DNA of 64,000 nt from Dietzia alimentaria 72 (GTDB taxonomy: Bacteria > Actinomycetota > Actinomycetes > Mycobacteriales > Mycobacteriaceae): the NCBI RefSeq assembly GCF_000226215.1, contig NZ_AGFF01000007.1:62001-126000 (forward strand), in the 5' to 3' direction. The notes below the pieces were generated by a model. That model saw only the letters and a list, made by a program, of their open reading frames with translations. It was not told where the DNA came from and made no database searches. Position numbers and translations under genes: made by a program. The stretch's first letter is position 1; each line of letters opens with the position of its first letter. Shown piece after piece: positions 1 to 9,183 of the stretch.

Positions 1-12
1 TTCCGCGCTCAT
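1..12 (-). CDS. Start of the next biotin gene, probably bioD (partial)
   Basis: Only the first four codons (Met-Ser-Ala-Glu) lie in the window. The ATG overlaps the bioF stop codon in an ATGA arrangement, which marks translational coupling within the biotin operon. Dethiobiotin synthetase (bioD) normally follows bioF in this group, so bioD is the likely identity, but this comes from gene order alone and not from the protein sequence. Confidence 0.4.
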
Positions 13-1247
13 GCGGGCGCCCCGGCTGCTGCCCCGGCGAGTGTGGAGTCGGCAACGTGGTGCCCGCGCCCGTGCTCGCCGAGGACCTGCGTGAGAACCT
101 CGCAGGCGGTTGCCAGTTCAGCGTCGGAGAGATCGGCACGGGCGGTGAGTCGCAGCCGCGCTGTGCCCGCGGGAACCGACGGCGGCCGGAAGCACCCGAC
201 GCGAAGTCCCAGTTCAGCGCAGCGCTGAGAGGCGGAGAAGGCGCGTTCGGCGTCGCCGAGGATCACCGACACCACCGCGGACGACGGTCGCTGCGCCCCG
301 GTCACCGAGGCCAACCGCTCGGCCACCTCCAGCACGCGGCGGGCCCGATCGGGTTCGCGTCGGAGTACGGCCAGTGCCGCCCGCGACGCGCCCACGCTCG
401 CCGGCGCGAGGCCGGTGTCAAAGACGAAGGTGCGGGCGGTATCGATGAGGTGGTCGCGCACCCGCTGCGAGGCCAGCACCACCCCGCCCTGCGCCCCGAG
501 TGCCTTGGACAGCGTCGCCGTGACCACCACGTTCTCGTGTCGCGTCAGCCCCAGCTCGTGCACGAGTCCGTGTCCGCCGACGCCGCGTACTCCCAACCCG
601 TGGGCCTCGTCGGCCAGCAGGACCGCGCCGTGCTGCTCGCATGCGGCGTGCATCGCGGCCAGTGGTGCGAGGTCCCCGTCAGCGCTGTAGACCGAGTCGG
701 TGACAACCAGCGCCCGTGCCTCGGACCGCCCGGCGAGGGCCTGTTCCACGGCGATGGTGTCGCCCCGTTCGACGACGACAACGCGAGCCCTCGACAACCT
801 GCACGCATCCACCAATGAGGCATGGGAGCCGCCGTCGGAGACGATCAGCGACCCGCGACCGGACAGCGCCACCACAGCGCCCAGATTGGCCGTGTAGCCG
901 GAGGAGAACACCAGCGCCGAGGGATGGCCGGTGAAGGCGGCGAGCTCGGATTCCAGCGCCTGGTGGTCGGCGGTCGTGCCGGTGACCAGGCGTGACCCGG
1001 TGGCGCCGGCACCAAAGCGGCGGGTCGCCTCAATCGCGCCGTGCACCACCTCGGGGTGAGTGCCCAGGCCCAGGTAGTCGTTGGAGGCCAGGTCGATCAC
1101 GTCGTCGCCCGGGCCGCGAGGTCGGAGGACGCGGTGCAGGTGGCGGGCGTGCCGGTCGGCGGCGGCGGCGTCGAGCCAGTCCAGCGAGGTCGAGCGGATC
1201 TGCCCCTCGCAGGAGCGGCCCGGCGTGGTCGGCGGATGGTCAGGCAT
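9..1247 (-). CDS. bioF: 8-amino-7-oxononanoate synthase BioF
   Basis: PLP-dependent condensation of pimeloyl thioester with L-alanine to 8-amino-7-oxononanoate, the first ring-forming step of biotin synthesis, in the cytoplasm. With the chosen ATG the protein has 412 residues, typical for the alpha-oxoamine synthase family. The family signature NDYLGL is near residue 56, the aspartate motif DEAHG near 213, and the Schiff-base lysine in [11 protein letters not shown] near 248. A longer frame upstream would run deep into bioA, so I chose the ATG at 1247, which overlaps the end of bioA by a few bases. It sits in the bioB-bioA-bioF-(bioD) transcription unit and should be controlled by BioQ through the operators upstream of bioB. 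Confidence 0.93.
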   Translation of the reverse strand: MPDHPPTTPGRSCEGQIRSTSLDWLDAAAADRHARHLHRVLRPRGPGDDVIDLASNDYLGLGTHPEVVHGAIEATRRFGAGATGSRLVTGTTADHQALESELAAFTGHPSALVFSSGYTANLGAVVALSGRGSLIVSDGGSHASLVDACRLSRARVVVVERGDTIAVEQALAGRSEARALVVTDSVYSADGDLAPLAAMHAACEQHGAVLLADEAHGLGVRGVGGHGLVHELGLTRHENVVVTATLSKALGAQGGVVLASQRVRDHLIDTARTFVFDTGLAPASVGASRAALAVLRREPDRARRVLEVAERLASVTGAQRPSSAVVSVILGDAERAFSASQRCAELGLRVGCFRPPSVPAGTARLRLTARADLSDAELATACEVLTQVLGEHGRGHHVADSTLAGAAAGAPA

Positions 1248-2601
1248 CGGCTCGGGCTCCGGTGGTGTGCGCGCGGGAATTGGCTGCAGCCCCGGCCTGG
1301 GCGGCAACGCAGATGGTGTCGATCTCCGCATTGCTACAGATGTAAGGCGGCATCGTGTAGATGAGATCGCGGAAGGGGCGTAGCCACACGCCGTGTGAGG
1401 TGATGGCTGTTGTCGTCGTCGTCATCTCTACGGGCCGGTCCAGCTGGATCACGCCGATCGCTCCCAGCACGCGCACGTCCACCACTCCCGGCAGGTCGAG
1501 CGCCGGGGCCAGGCCGGCGCGCAGCCGCTCCGAGATCCGGGGCACCTGCTCACGCCAGTCGCCGGCCTCGACCAGGTCGAGGGAGGCGCACGCGACGGCG
1601 CAGGCCAGCGGGTTACCCATGAACGTCGGCCCGTGTGCGAGGCCGCCCGCCTCGCCGGAACTGATCACCTCGGCCACGTGATCGGTGGTCAGAGTGGCCG
1701 CCAGCGTCAGGTATCCGCCGGTCAGTGCCTTGCCCACGCAGAGGATGTCCGGGGCGACGCCCGCGTGGTCGGCGGCAAACAATTCGCCCGTGCGGCCGAA
1801 ACCGGTGGCGATCTCGTCGAAGATCAGCAGCGCGCCGGTCTCGTCGGCGAGCCGCCGCAGGTCGCGGAGATACCCCGGGTGGTGGAAGCGCATACCGCCC
1901 GCGCCCTGGACCACCGGCTCCACGATGATCCCGGCCAGCTCGTCTGCATGATCGCGGATCGTGCGTTCGAGCCCAGCCACGTACGCGGGGTCGTACCCGG
2001 CGGGCGGCACGGGCGCGAAGACCTGCTCGGCCACCACCCCGCGCCACATCGAGTGCATGCCGCCCTCGGGGTCGCACACGCTCATCGGGCTGAGGGTGTC
2101 GCCGTGATAACCGCCGCGCCAGGTGGCCAGCCGGGTCCGGGCGGGCCGGCCCAGCGAGCGCTGGAACTGGAGAGCCATCTTGGCCGCGACCTCGACCGAC
2201 ACCGATCCCGAATCCGCCAGGAAGACCTTGTTCAGATCGCCCGGCGCCATCCGGGCCAGCCGCTGCGAGAGTTCCACCGCGGGCCCGTGGGTGAGCCCGC
2301 CAAACATGACGTGACTCATCGTGTCGACCTGTCGATGCGCGGCCGCGTCGAGGTGCGGGTGGCGGTAGCCGTGGATCGCGGACCACCACGAGCTCATGCC
2401 GTCGATGAGCTCGCGCCCGTCGGCCAGGCGAAGTCGAACGCCTTCGGCGGACGCCACCGGCAGCGGCTGCGTGGACGCCGGAAACCCGCCGTAGGGGTGC
2501 CAGACGTGCTCGGCATCGGCGGCGAGCAGGGCGGCGGTGGCGGCGTCACCGGCGTCGCGACCCGGCTCCTCCTGCGCGGGGGCGTGAAGCGAGGCGGACA
2601 T
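1240..2601 (-). CDS. bioA: Adenosylmethionine-8-amino-7-oxononanoate aminotransferase BioA
   Basis: Class III PLP aminotransferase that converts 8-amino-7-oxononanoate to 7,8-diaminopelargonate using S-adenosylmethionine as amino donor. The 453-residue protein has the expected length. Visible motifs are HPYGGF near residue 35, the PLP-contacting [12 protein letters not shown] with Asp at about 262, and the Schiff-base Lys at about 291 in [10 protein letters not shown]. It starts one base after the bioB stop codon and overlaps bioF at its end, so the three genes form one compact operon. Nothing is unusual in the sequence. Confidence 0.95.
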   Translation of the reverse strand: MSASLHAPAQEEPGRDAGDAATAALLAADAEHVWHPYGGFPASTQPLPVASAEGVRLRLADGRELIDGMSSWWSAIHGYRHPHLDAAAHRQVDTMSHVMFGGLTHGPAVELSQRLARMAPGDLNKVFLADSGSVSVEVAAKMALQFQRSLGRPARTRLATWRGGYHGDTLSPMSVCDPEGGMHSMWRGVVAEQVFAPVPPAGYDPAYVAGLERTIRDHADELAGIIVEPVVQGAGGMRFHHPGYLRDLRRLADETGALLIFDEIATGFGRTGELFAADHAGVAPDILCVGKALTGGYLTLAATLTTDHVAEVISSGEAGGLAHGPTFMGNPLACAVACASLDLVEAGDWREQVPRISERLRAGLAPALDLPGVVDVRVLGAIGVIQLDRPVEMTTTTTAITSHGVWLRPFRDLIYTMPPYICSNAEIDTICVAAQAGAAANSRAHTTGARADA

Positions 2602-2602
2602 G

Positions 2603-3733
2603 TCAGGCGTTCGCGGGTTCGCTGGTCCCGGCTCCGCGCGTACGGATGGCGACCTTCTCGTCCTTGCCGGGGGCGGCGAGCGGGGCCGGGTCGGCGGCGG
2701 AGTTCTGCTCGGCAGCCGCGGTAGGATGATCCATCTGCAGGATCTCGAGTCCGGCGTCGGCGATCATCTGCAGGTCCTCGCCACCCGGCTGGCCCTCGGA
2801 GGTCAGGTAGTCGCCCAGAAACAGGGAGTTGGCGACGTACAGCGCGATGCCCTGGAGGTGGCCCAGATGGCGCTCGCGGCCGGCGGCCACGCGGATCTCG
2901 ACGTCCGGCGCGACAAAGCGGACCATCGAGAGGATCCGCAGGCAGTCTCGGGGGTTGAGCGTGTCCACGCCCTCGAGCGGGGTGCCGTCGAAGGGCAGCA
3001 GGAAGTTCACCGGGATCGAGTCGACGTCCTTGGCCCGCAGGTCGAAGGCCAACTCGACCAGCTGCTCACGCGACTCACCCATGCCCGCGATGAAACCCGA
3101 GCACGCCGATAGCCCGGCACCGTGGGCCTGGGACACGGTGTGCTCGCGGTCGGCGTAGGTGTGTGTGGTGCAGATGTCCTCGTAGTGGCTCTCGGCCGTG
3201 TTGAGGTTGTGGTTGTAGGCGTCCGCACCGCTGGCGCAGAGCTTCTCGGCCTGCCCGTCCTTGAGAGCCCCCAGACAGGCGCACACCTCGACGCCCGGGG
3301 TGTCCGACTTGATGGCCTCGATGATGTCGGAGACCTTGCCCACTTCACGGTTGCTCGGACCGGTGCCACTGGCGACCAGGCACACGCGGGAGGCGCCGGC
3401 CGCGATGCCGGCCTTGGCCGCGGTGACCGCCTCGTCGGTGTTCAGCCATGTGTAGCGCAGGATGCCGGCCGTGGAGTTGAGGCGCTGCGAGCAGTAGAAG
3501 CAGTCTTCCGGGCACAGGCCGCTCTTGAGGTTGACCAGGTAGTTGACCTTGACCTTGTTGCTGAAATGCTCGAAGCGTAGGCGGGACGCGGCCGCCACGA
3601 CCTCCATCAGCTGGGCATCGGGTGAGTTGAGCACCGCGAGGGCGTCCGCGGCGGAAACCTGCTCACCGGCCAGGACACGGTCGGCGAGGTCGTGCCAACG
3701 AGGGGCTGCGTGGGTCTGCGGGGTGGTGGCCAT
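2603..3733 (-). CDS. bioB: Biotin synthase BioB
   Basis: Radical SAM enzyme that inserts sulfur into dethiobiotin to make biotin, the last step of the pathway. The CxxxCxxC cluster motif is at about residues 74, 78 and 81 ([11 protein letters not shown]), followed by the asparagine-rich YNHNLNT segment typical of BioB. An in-frame ATG lies 24 bases further upstream, but the start at 3733 has a strong Shine-Dalgarno (AGGAGG, then AACCC) and leaves the two BioQ-like palindromes upstream of the gene, so I chose it (376 residues). The C-terminal 40 residues after the conserved domain are Ala/Pro-rich and probably disordered. Confidence 0.95.
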   Translation of the reverse strand: MATTPQTHAAPRWHDLADRVLAGEQVSAADALAVLNSPDAQLMEVVAAASRLRFEHFSNKVKVNYLVNLKSGLCPEDCFYCSQRLNSTAGILRYTWLNTDEAVTAAKAGIAAGASRVCLVASGTGPSNREVGKVSDIIEAIKSDTPGVEVCACLGALKDGQAEKLCASGADAYNHNLNTAESHYEDICTTHTYADREHTVSQAHGAGLSACSGFIAGMGESREQLVELAFDLRAKDVDSIPVNFLLPFDGTPLEGVDTLNPRDCLRILSMVRFVAPDVEIRVAAGRERHLGHLQGIALYVANSLFLGDYLTSEGQPGGEDLQMIADAGLEILQMDHPTAAAEQNSAADPAPLAAPGKDEKVAIRTRGAGTSEPANA

Positions 3734-3743
3734 GGGTTCCTCC

Positions 3744-3805
3744 TGAACGCCGTTCATTGAACGCTGTTCAAGTTAGCGGAGGGGTTCTGACTTGTACAGC
3801 GTTCA
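3744..3805. promoter_or_regulatory. Three BioQ-type operators between bioB and bioQ
   Basis: Two perfect 13-bp palindromes of the form TGAAC-N3-GTTCA occur at 3744-3756 (TGAACGCCGTTCA) and 3758-3770 (TGAACGCTGTTCA), one base apart. A third copy with one mismatch, TGTACAGCGTTCA, is at 3793-3805. They lie between the divergent bioB operon and the TetR-type gene. BioQ repressors of corynebacteria and mycobacteria are known to bind TGAAC-N3-GTT-type sites; the match to that motif plus the location make this a confident operator cluster. The third site lies close to the bioQ promoter and would give autoregulation. Confidence 0.85.
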
Positions 3806-3837
3806 GGAGAAAGGGTCCGCCGGTAGGATCAGTTCTC

Positions 3838-4377
3838 GTGGCCCTCACCAAGACGGCGGTTGTCGCTTCCGCGCTCGAACTCCTCCGCGAATCCGGTCTA
3901 CCCGGAATGTCGATGCGCACCCTCGCGACCCGACTGGGGGTCCAGCCCAGCGCGCTGTACTGGCACGTCCCGTCCAAGCAGGCGCTGCTCACGGCCGTGG
4001 CCGAGCAGGTGTTGGGCCGCGTGGGAGCGGTGGACGCCGAGAGTTCGGCGACAGGCGAGCTCCGCGCGATCGGCGTGTCTCTGCGGGACGCCGTGACGGG
4101 AGTCCCCGACGGCGCCGAGATCGTGGCACTCGGATTGGCCGCCGGCGCGGAGAACCCGGTGGCGAATGCTGTGCACGCCGCCTGCGCACGGCACGGACTC
4201 GAGGAGCGTGGCCCGGGACTGACCACGGCACTCACGGGCTATGTAATCGGCCTGAGTCTGGAGGAGCAAACGCACCACAATCTGCGCGTTGCCGACCCCG
4301 AGACGCCGGCCGTCGACTTCCGGCCGCGATTCGAATCCGGGTTGAACGCGTTGCTCGCCGGCTGTGTGGCCGGATAA
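3838..4377 (+). CDS. bioQ: TetR-family repressor of biotin genes, BioQ
   Basis: One-component TetR-family transcriptional repressor, 179 residues. The N-terminal helix-turn-helix is clear: a short helix 1, then SMRTLATRLGVQPSALYWHV, with the recognition helix in the conventional position. The C-terminal ligand/dimer domain is of unremarkable TetR length. The GTG at 3838 is chosen because the TetR domain begins directly there and a TANNNT hexamer (TAGGAT) ends 8 nt upstream; the open frame continues upstream only through the operator region. Divergent placement from bioB and three BioQ-like palindromes between them support repression of both the biotin operon and itself. Confidence 0.88.
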   Translation: MALTKTAVVASALELLRESGLPGMSMRTLATRLGVQPSALYWHVPSKQALLTAVAEQVLGRVGAVDAESSATGELRAIGVSLRDAVTGVPDGAEIVALGLAAGAENPVANAVHAACARHGLEERGPGLTTALTGYVIGLSLEEQTHHNLRVADPETPAVDFRPRFESGLNALLAGCVAG

Positions 4378-4416
4378 CGGCTCGGGCCGACTCAGCGTGA
4401 GCGACTGATACAAAGA

Positions 4417-4478
4417 CGCCCGTCGCGATGTACTCCCGCGCCCGCGGCGGCGGTGGCGGGAGTACATCGCGACGGGCG
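4417..4478. terminator. Bidirectional terminator hairpin, 23-bp perfect arms
   Basis: A perfect 23-bp inverted repeat (4417-4439 and 4456-4478) with a 16-base loop separates convergent bioQ and the first CAP-domain gene. Its core CGATGTACTCCCGC closely resembles that of the hairpin at 36755-36796. It lacks a clear U tract, as is common for actinobacterial terminators. Confidence 0.7.
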
Positions 4479-4546
4479 CCTGCGGGCAAGGGCCGGGGCC
4501 GGGGCTGGGGCTGGGCGTCTGTCCGCGAGCGGGGCCTGCGGCGGGA

Positions 4547-5194
4547 TCAGCGGCGGAGGAAGTCCTGCACGAGGTGCACGGTGCCGTCGGCGGCTGTGGC
4601 CACGCCTACGCCGACCCTCGTGAATTCTCCTGAGAGCATGCGTTCACGCATCCCGGTGTCACTGAGCAGCGCGGTGAGCGCGTTCTGCGGAGTCGCGCCC
4701 TTGGGCAATGTGAGCACGGTGCGGTCGGTCAAATCGCTGGTCTTGACTGCGGCGGCTCCCTCGGCATCGTCTGCGCCGGTCGTCGCGTCCTCGGGCACGG
4801 AGAGTTCGCCCGTCGTGGGATCGCCCTCGGCCAACGCCGCGGCCCGCTCGCGCGCGGAAGCTTCCATCGCCGGGTCGGTCACCAGTCGATCGGCGCCCAC
4901 AGCGAGGCGGGCCTCGTTGACGGCGGCCACCACGGCGCCTTCGAACGCCATCGCCTTGAGCTCAGCGGGTGCGAGATCGGAGGGGGAGAATTCGGCGCGC
5001 GTACCCGCGGGGCCGACGGCCGGGCCGCCGGGGATGAGCCCTGCCTCCGCTGCGAGCGACGAGAGTCCCGGGATATCCACCGGGAACGGCAGGGCGGACT
5101 CGAGAGAGCCCTGCGCGGCCGCAGTGCCCGCGCCGGAGGCGAGCAGGAGCGCGGAGGTGCCGACGACAACAGCGGAACGGATGGGATGACGCAC
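4547..5194 (-). CDS. Secreted CAP-domain-like protein
   Basis: A 215-residue exported protein with an N-terminal signal peptide (about residues 1-28, ending AAAQG). The C-terminal half resembles a divergent CAP/SCP domain: a helix with AVVAAVNEARLAVGADRLVTDPAMEASARERAAAL, and a final strand pair RVGVGVATAADGTVHLVQDF that matches the end of bacterial CAP domains. The usual catalytic-like histidines are not evident, so it is a degenerate member. It lies directly downstream of a clear CAP-domain gene on the same strand, which supports the assignment. The role of bacterial CAP proteins is not well defined, so I assign no activity. Confidence 0.7.
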   Translation of the reverse strand: MRHPIRSAVVVGTSALLLASGAGTAAAQGSLESALPFPVDIPGLSSLAAEAGLIPGGPAVGPAGTRAEFSPSDLAPAELKAMAFEGAVVAAVNEARLAVGADRLVTDPAMEASARERAAALAEGDPTTGELSVPEDATTGADDAEGAAAVKTSDLTDRTVLTLPKGATPQNALTALLSDTGMRERMLSGEFTRVGVGVATAADGTVHLVQDFLRR

Positions 5195-5335
5195 GCGATG
5201 GGTCCTTTCTTCGGGCCGCAGCTTTCGCCGGGACCTGCTGTTAACGAGCGACGGTTGTGGCCAGTTCGGTCACCAGAGTCACTCCTGCATCTGTCGTCAC
5301 TCTAGCCCCATCCGTTACAGCGGTGTAACTACGAC

Positions 5336-5379
5336 GACGCCCCCGCCGCTGAGAAGGGTCGGCGGGGGCGGGGGCGTCG
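5336..5379 (-). terminator. Terminator hairpin between the two CAP genes
   Basis: GC-rich inverted repeat: GACGCCCCCGCCG at 5336-5348 pairs with a complementary run ending at 5379 across an 11-base loop. It lies just downstream of the second CAP gene in its direction of transcription. Confidence 0.65.
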
Positions 5380-5393
5380 AGGGGGCGTGCGGG

Positions 5394-5927
5394 TCAGCGC
5401 AGACTGACGAAGTTCTGTGTAGCGAAGAGCTTCTTGTTGTCGGCCACCGCGACGCCCACGCCGAGGTGCGTGTGCGCGGGGTTAATCAGGTTGAGGCGGT
5501 GGGGTAGTGAGTTCATCCACTGAGTGACCAGATCTTTGCCGGTCTTTCCGCACCAGTTCTGTAGAACATTCTCGCCGTAGCTGCGCCACTGCCCCGGGTA
5601 GGTGGTCGAGACCTGGTCCCGGATGTTCGGGTTGTGGTACATCCGGTTCTCGTTGGCCATCTGCGAGCTCCAGGTCTGGGCGATGTCGTCCAGGCTGTCG
5701 AGACGCTTGACGGGGTTTTGGCCCGCGGCCTCGCGCTCGCGGTTGGTCTCTTCGTGGATCTCTGTGACGAGTTCCTCAACCTCAGCCGGGCTCGCGGAGT
5801 CACATCGCGGGGCTGTGGTTATCTCGAATGAAAAGGACTGTGCTCCGGCCACGGGCGTGGCAAGTGCTGCGGTGGTAGCCACCGCGGCGACCGCCGCGAA
5901 CGCGTGGCGGGCGAGGGTAGAACACAT
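5394..5927 (-). CDS. Secreted CAP-domain (SCP/PR-1-like) protein
   Basis: A 177-residue exported protein. Residues 1-29 form a signal peptide (hydrophobic AFAAVAAVATTAALATPVAG). The rest is a CAP domain: an N-terminal helix IHEETNREREAAGQNPVKRLDSL, then WSSQMANENRMYHNPN with the family His, YGENVLQNW, and SLPHRLNLINPAHTHLGVGVAV, which holds the second conserved His/Glu region. Two cysteines (in CDSASP and NWCGK) could form a disulfide. Function in Gram-positive bacteria is unsettled. It is transcribed separately from the neighbouring CAP-like gene because a hairpin lies between them. Confidence 0.85.
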   Translation of the reverse strand: MCSTLARHAFAAVAAVATTAALATPVAGAQSFSFEITTAPRCDSASPAEVEELVTEIHEETNREREAAGQNPVKRLDSLDDIAQTWSSQMANENRMYHNPNIRDQVSTTYPGQWRSYGENVLQNWCGKTGKDLVTQWMNSLPHRLNLINPAHTHLGVGVAVADNKKLFATQNFVSLR

Positions 5928-6143
5928 GAGGGTGCCTTCCTTGGGTTGAGGGATTGCAGGGTTGAGAGAGCGCCAGGAGGGGGCTGGCCTAGGAGCCTCG
6001 TCAAGGGATTCAACTCAATAGTGGTCAACCGCGCAGGGGTTTGGTCCCGAAATCACCCCGACCGGAAAGGTGCGAAACCGCAGGTAGGAGCCTCAGGTGC
6101 CACAGCAGTGCACACGCTGATCATGCGCCACACGGGGTGCCGG

Positions 6144-7781
6144 TCAGGCCGGGGACCCGCTGCGGATTTCGCGGCGCCGGTCCACGACGCTGAACGCCAT
6201 CGCGCCCGCGGCCAGCGTCGCGATGAGCCCCAGTGCCACCCGGAACGCCAGGAGCCAGTCGTCCTGTGACTCGACGATCCAGAACAGCACACCCGGCACG
6301 ATCGCCGTGCCCACCGCCGTACCCATTCGCTGGCCCAACGAGATGATGCTGCCGGCGACCCCGCCGTATTCGGGATCCACCGCCCGCAGGGTGAGGGTCT
6401 GATTGGGCGAGATGGTCATGCCCTGTGCGGTCCCCATCAGGGCTGCCGGGGCCATGAAGACCAGATAGCTCACCGCACCGGAGTCCACCAGGCCTGCCAG
6501 CAGGATGAAGACCAGTAGCGCGGTGATGGTGATCGCGAAACCCGCCACAACCATCCGTCGGCCGAGGCGCAACACGAAGCGCCCGGCGACCTGCGCCGAG
6601 ACCGCCGCGCAGATCGACGCCGGCAGGCTGATCAGCGCTGAGTTGATGGGTGCGTATCCGAGATGGAACTGCAGGTACATCGGCGTGATGATCCAGAGGC
6701 TAGTGCCGCCCACGAAGTAGATAGACACGATGATCATGCCGTTGCGGAACGCCGTGTCGCGGAAGATGTCGGGATTGACCAGCGGCGGCCGCCCAATGCG
6801 CTCATACCGCCGCTCCCACCAGGAGAACGCGCCCATCAGGACCAACCCCACCGGTACCAACGCCCAGTAGGCGAGGTTCCCGCCTCGGGTCAGGAAGGGC
6901 AGCATCAGCGAGAGCACAGCCGCGCCGAGCAGCACGATGCCTACCGGGTCGAGGTCCAGGCGCCTTCTGCGGCGGGTGGTGGCAGGTGCCTGCACGGGCG
7001 CGTCGGGAGAGGCTGCGAGTCCTGCGGTGGGGATCGCGTTGTCGTCGTCGCGGTTGTGGTCATCGTCCCCGGGGCGGTGCTCATCGCTGGGCTCGGCCAG
7101 CTCCAGAGAGGCCAGCGCCCCGGCTCGCGAACGCGAACCGCCCACATCCGGCCCCACGCCGGGCGGGGAGGGGATGCGGCGGTCGTCGGGTAGCCAACGC
7201 TGGCCCAGCACCAGCGCCAGCACGCCCAGCGGCACGTTGACCAGAAACATCGCGCGCCACCCCAGGTCTTCACCGACCGCCTGGATCAGGAGCCCGCCGA
7301 TCAATGGTCCGGAGGCAGTGGCGATCGAGACGGTGGTGGCCATGGTCGCGAAGGCGCGGGCCCGTGCCTCCTTGCGGAAATATTTCTGTATGAGGCCGAA
7401 GGTCTGCGGATTGAGCATGCCCGAGCCCAATCCCTGGATCACTCGCGCCAGGTTGAGCATCTCGATCGACTGCGCGAGACCCGCCACCACGGCGCCCACC
7501 ACGAACACCGCCACGCCAGCCAGGAACAGGCGTTTGCGGCCGGTCGCGTCGCCGAGACGGCCCGCCGGGACGAGCAGCAACCCGAACGACAACGCGTATC
7601 CGGAGACCACCCACTGCAGGCCGCGAGAATCCGAATCCAACGCCGTCCCGATCACCGGGAGCGCCACGTTGATCACGGACAACGCCAGCAACGCCATGAA
7701 GAGCGGAACCATGAGTGTGGTGAGGATCCGGGCGGTGCTCACAGGCCGGGTCAGCGCAGGTGTCTGGAGCTGGTCGTTCAC
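6144..7781 (-). CDS. MFS drug:proton antiporter, DHA2 (14-TM) family
   Basis: Inner-membrane exporter of the major facilitator superfamily, 545 residues from the chosen start. Fourteen hydrophobic segments fit the DHA2 class. Motif A is GRLGDATGRKRLF in the first cytoplasmic loop, and motif C-like SGPLIGGLL occurs in TM5. A long hydrophilic, Asp/Pro-rich loop (roughly residues 205-265) separates the halves. I chose the GTG at 7781 rather than 7811 because a TACCAT hexamer ends 7 nt before it, the leaderless pattern used elsewhere in the window. The substrate cannot be told from sequence; multidrug or metabolite export is likely. A 216-base gap separates it from the CAP gene. Confidence 0.85.
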   Translation of the reverse strand: MNDQLQTPALTRPVSTARILTTLMVPLFMALLALSVINVALPVIGTALDSDSRGLQWVVSGYALSFGLLLVPAGRLGDATGRKRLFLAGVAVFVVGAVVAGLAQSIEMLNLARVIQGLGSGMLNPQTFGLIQKYFRKEARARAFATMATTVSIATASGPLIGGLLIQAVGEDLGWRAMFLVNVPLGVLALVLGQRWLPDDRRIPSPPGVGPDVGGSRSRAGALASLELAEPSDEHRPGDDDHNRDDDNAIPTAGLAASPDAPVQAPATTRRRRRLDLDPVGIVLLGAAVLSLMLPFLTRGGNLAYWALVPVGLVLMGAFSWWERRYERIGRPPLVNPDIFRDTAFRNGMIIVSIYFVGGTSLWIITPMYLQFHLGYAPINSALISLPASICAAVSAQVAGRFVLRLGRRMVVAGFAITITALLVFILLAGLVDSGAVSYLVFMAPAALMGTAQGMTISPNQTLTLRAVDPEYGGVAGSIISLGQRMGTAVGTAIVPGVLFWIVESQDDWLLAFRVALGLIATLAAGAMAFSVVDRRREIRSGSPA

Positions 7782-7915
7782 CCGAGCGATGGTAACCGCG
7801 ACGGACCCCACGCCGATGGTTCCCGGTGGCCAGGTCCCTGTGCCGGTAGGTCACGACCCCACAACGTCCTGGCTATAACCGCCCCCGGGGACAGCGATGT
7901 CCGTAGCGTCAGGTC

Positions 7916-9049
7916 ATGGCTGATCTCATCCGTACCGCAGAAGTCGATCCGATCCCGACGACCGACCTCACCGAGCTGGGAACCGCCACCGGCAGGTCGG
8001 TGTCCATCTTCATGCCCACCGCCCGCGGTGGTGCCGAAGTCCGCGAGAACGCCATTCGCGCCAAGGCACTGATCAAGGAAGCCGAGGCGCAACTCAAGGC
8101 GCACGGCGCGGCGGAGGAGGAAACCGACGAGATCCTCGGCCCGCTGGTCACCTTGCTCGAGGATGACGCCTACTGGCAGCACCTCGCCGACGGCCTGGCG
8201 CTGTACGCGTCCAAGGGATTTTGGCGCGCGTACCGCGTGACGAAGGACTTCCCGGAGGCTGTGCACGTCAGCGACCGCTTTGCCGTCCGACCGATCGTGC
8301 CCGCCGCTGTTGGCGACGGCGAGTTCGTGGTGCTGGCGGTGAGCCAGAACAAGGCCCGCCTCCTCGAGGGCACCGCCGCCACCATTCGCGAGCTCGAACT
8401 CGGGTCGATCCCGTCCTCGATGGATGACATGCCCGGGGATGACCTGCCTCCCTCACAGCAGCAGTTCAGCCCCGGTCCGGCCTCCGGTTCAGTCTCGCGC
8501 AGCGTCGGCGGGGGCGTGCTCCACACTCACGGCACCGGCGCCGAGGTGGGCGACGTCCAACTGAAGAAGTTCCTGCGGCAGGTCGCTCAGGGGCTCGACG
8601 AAGTGTTGGACCCCAACGACCGCCGCCCGGTCGTGCTGGCCTCGGTGTCCGAGTACCACGGGCCGATTCGTGACAACCTGCAGCACGGCACACTCGTGGA
8701 CGGTGTCGCGGCCGGCAACCCCGACGCCCTGTCACCGGCTGAGCTGCACCAGCGCGCGTGGGCCGTCGTCCAGCCGGAGATGAAGCAGAAGGCCGAAGCC
8801 GATGCGGAACGCTTCGGCGACGCGATCGGTGCCGGTCGCGCGCTGGCAGGTGGCGGTTCGGACATCCTGCACAGTGCGCGCGAGGGGCGCATCGACACGT
8901 TGTTACTCACCAGGCATCGCTGCAGCGCAGACCATGGCCCTGACGATCTGGACGCCGCTGTTGGTCACGTGTTGGCCACCTCCGGCGCCGTGGTGGTGGT
9001 CGACACCCTGCCGCAGGACGTGGCGGAGGGCGCGCTTCTCCGGTTCTGA
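7916..9049 (+). CDS. baeRF3-type protein (bacterial release-factor-like domain)
   Basis: A cytoplasmic 377-residue protein of the bacterial Vms1/eRF1-like (baeRF3) family. Features are the N-terminal SVSIFMPTARGG segment, a helical AIRAKALIKEAEAQLKAHG stretch, the central strand FVVLAVSQNKARLLEG, and the C-terminal eL30-like domain with RIDTLLLTRHR and VVVVDTLP. Members have been proposed to act in ribosome-associated quality control or stress, but this gene's role is unknown. A Gly/Ser-rich linker with VGGGVLHTHGTG replaces the part that would carry the eukaryotic release-factor GGQ loop. The ATG is preceded by TAGCGT exactly 6 nt upstream and no Shine-Dalgarno, so the transcript is probably leaderless. 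Confidence 0.8.
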   Translation: MADLIRTAEVDPIPTTDLTELGTATGRSVSIFMPTARGGAEVRENAIRAKALIKEAEAQLKAHGAAEEETDEILGPLVTLLEDDAYWQHLADGLALYASKGFWRAYRVTKDFPEAVHVSDRFAVRPIVPAAVGDGEFVVLAVSQNKARLLEGTAATIRELELGSIPSSMDDMPGDDLPPSQQQFSPGPASGSVSRSVGGGVLHTHGTGAEVGDVQLKKFLRQVAQGLDEVLDPNDRRPVVLASVSEYHGPIRDNLQHGTLVDGVAAGNPDALSPAELHQRAWAVVQPEMKQKAEADAERFGDAIGAGRALAGGGSDILHSAREGRIDTLLLTRHRCSADHGPDDLDAAVGHVLATSGAVVVVDTLPQDVAEGALLRF

Positions 9050-9061
9050 CCAGGTGGGCGC

Positions 9062-9105
9062 GGGTGCGGACGGTGCGCTTTGGCGCAGCGTCCGCACCCC
9101 TTTTT
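9062..9105 (+). terminator. Strong intrinsic terminator after the baeRF gene
   Basis: Arms GGGTGCGGACG (9062-9072) and CGTCCGCACCC (9089-9099) pair perfectly. The loop contains a further TGCGC/GCGCA stem, and TTTTT follows at 9101-9105, giving a classic Rho-independent terminator. Confidence 0.88.
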
Positions 9106-9183
9106 GTCTCGTGCACAGGTCCCGCCTAAGTCCGGTGTGTACCGTCGGCGTCCTCATGCACCCCGTCAACGTCAGGAGATCGA

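Noticed and set aside
5990-6094. Direct repeat TAGGAGCCTC at 5990 and 6085
   Set aside because: Ten bases, single pair, no link to a gene or promoter; probably chance.
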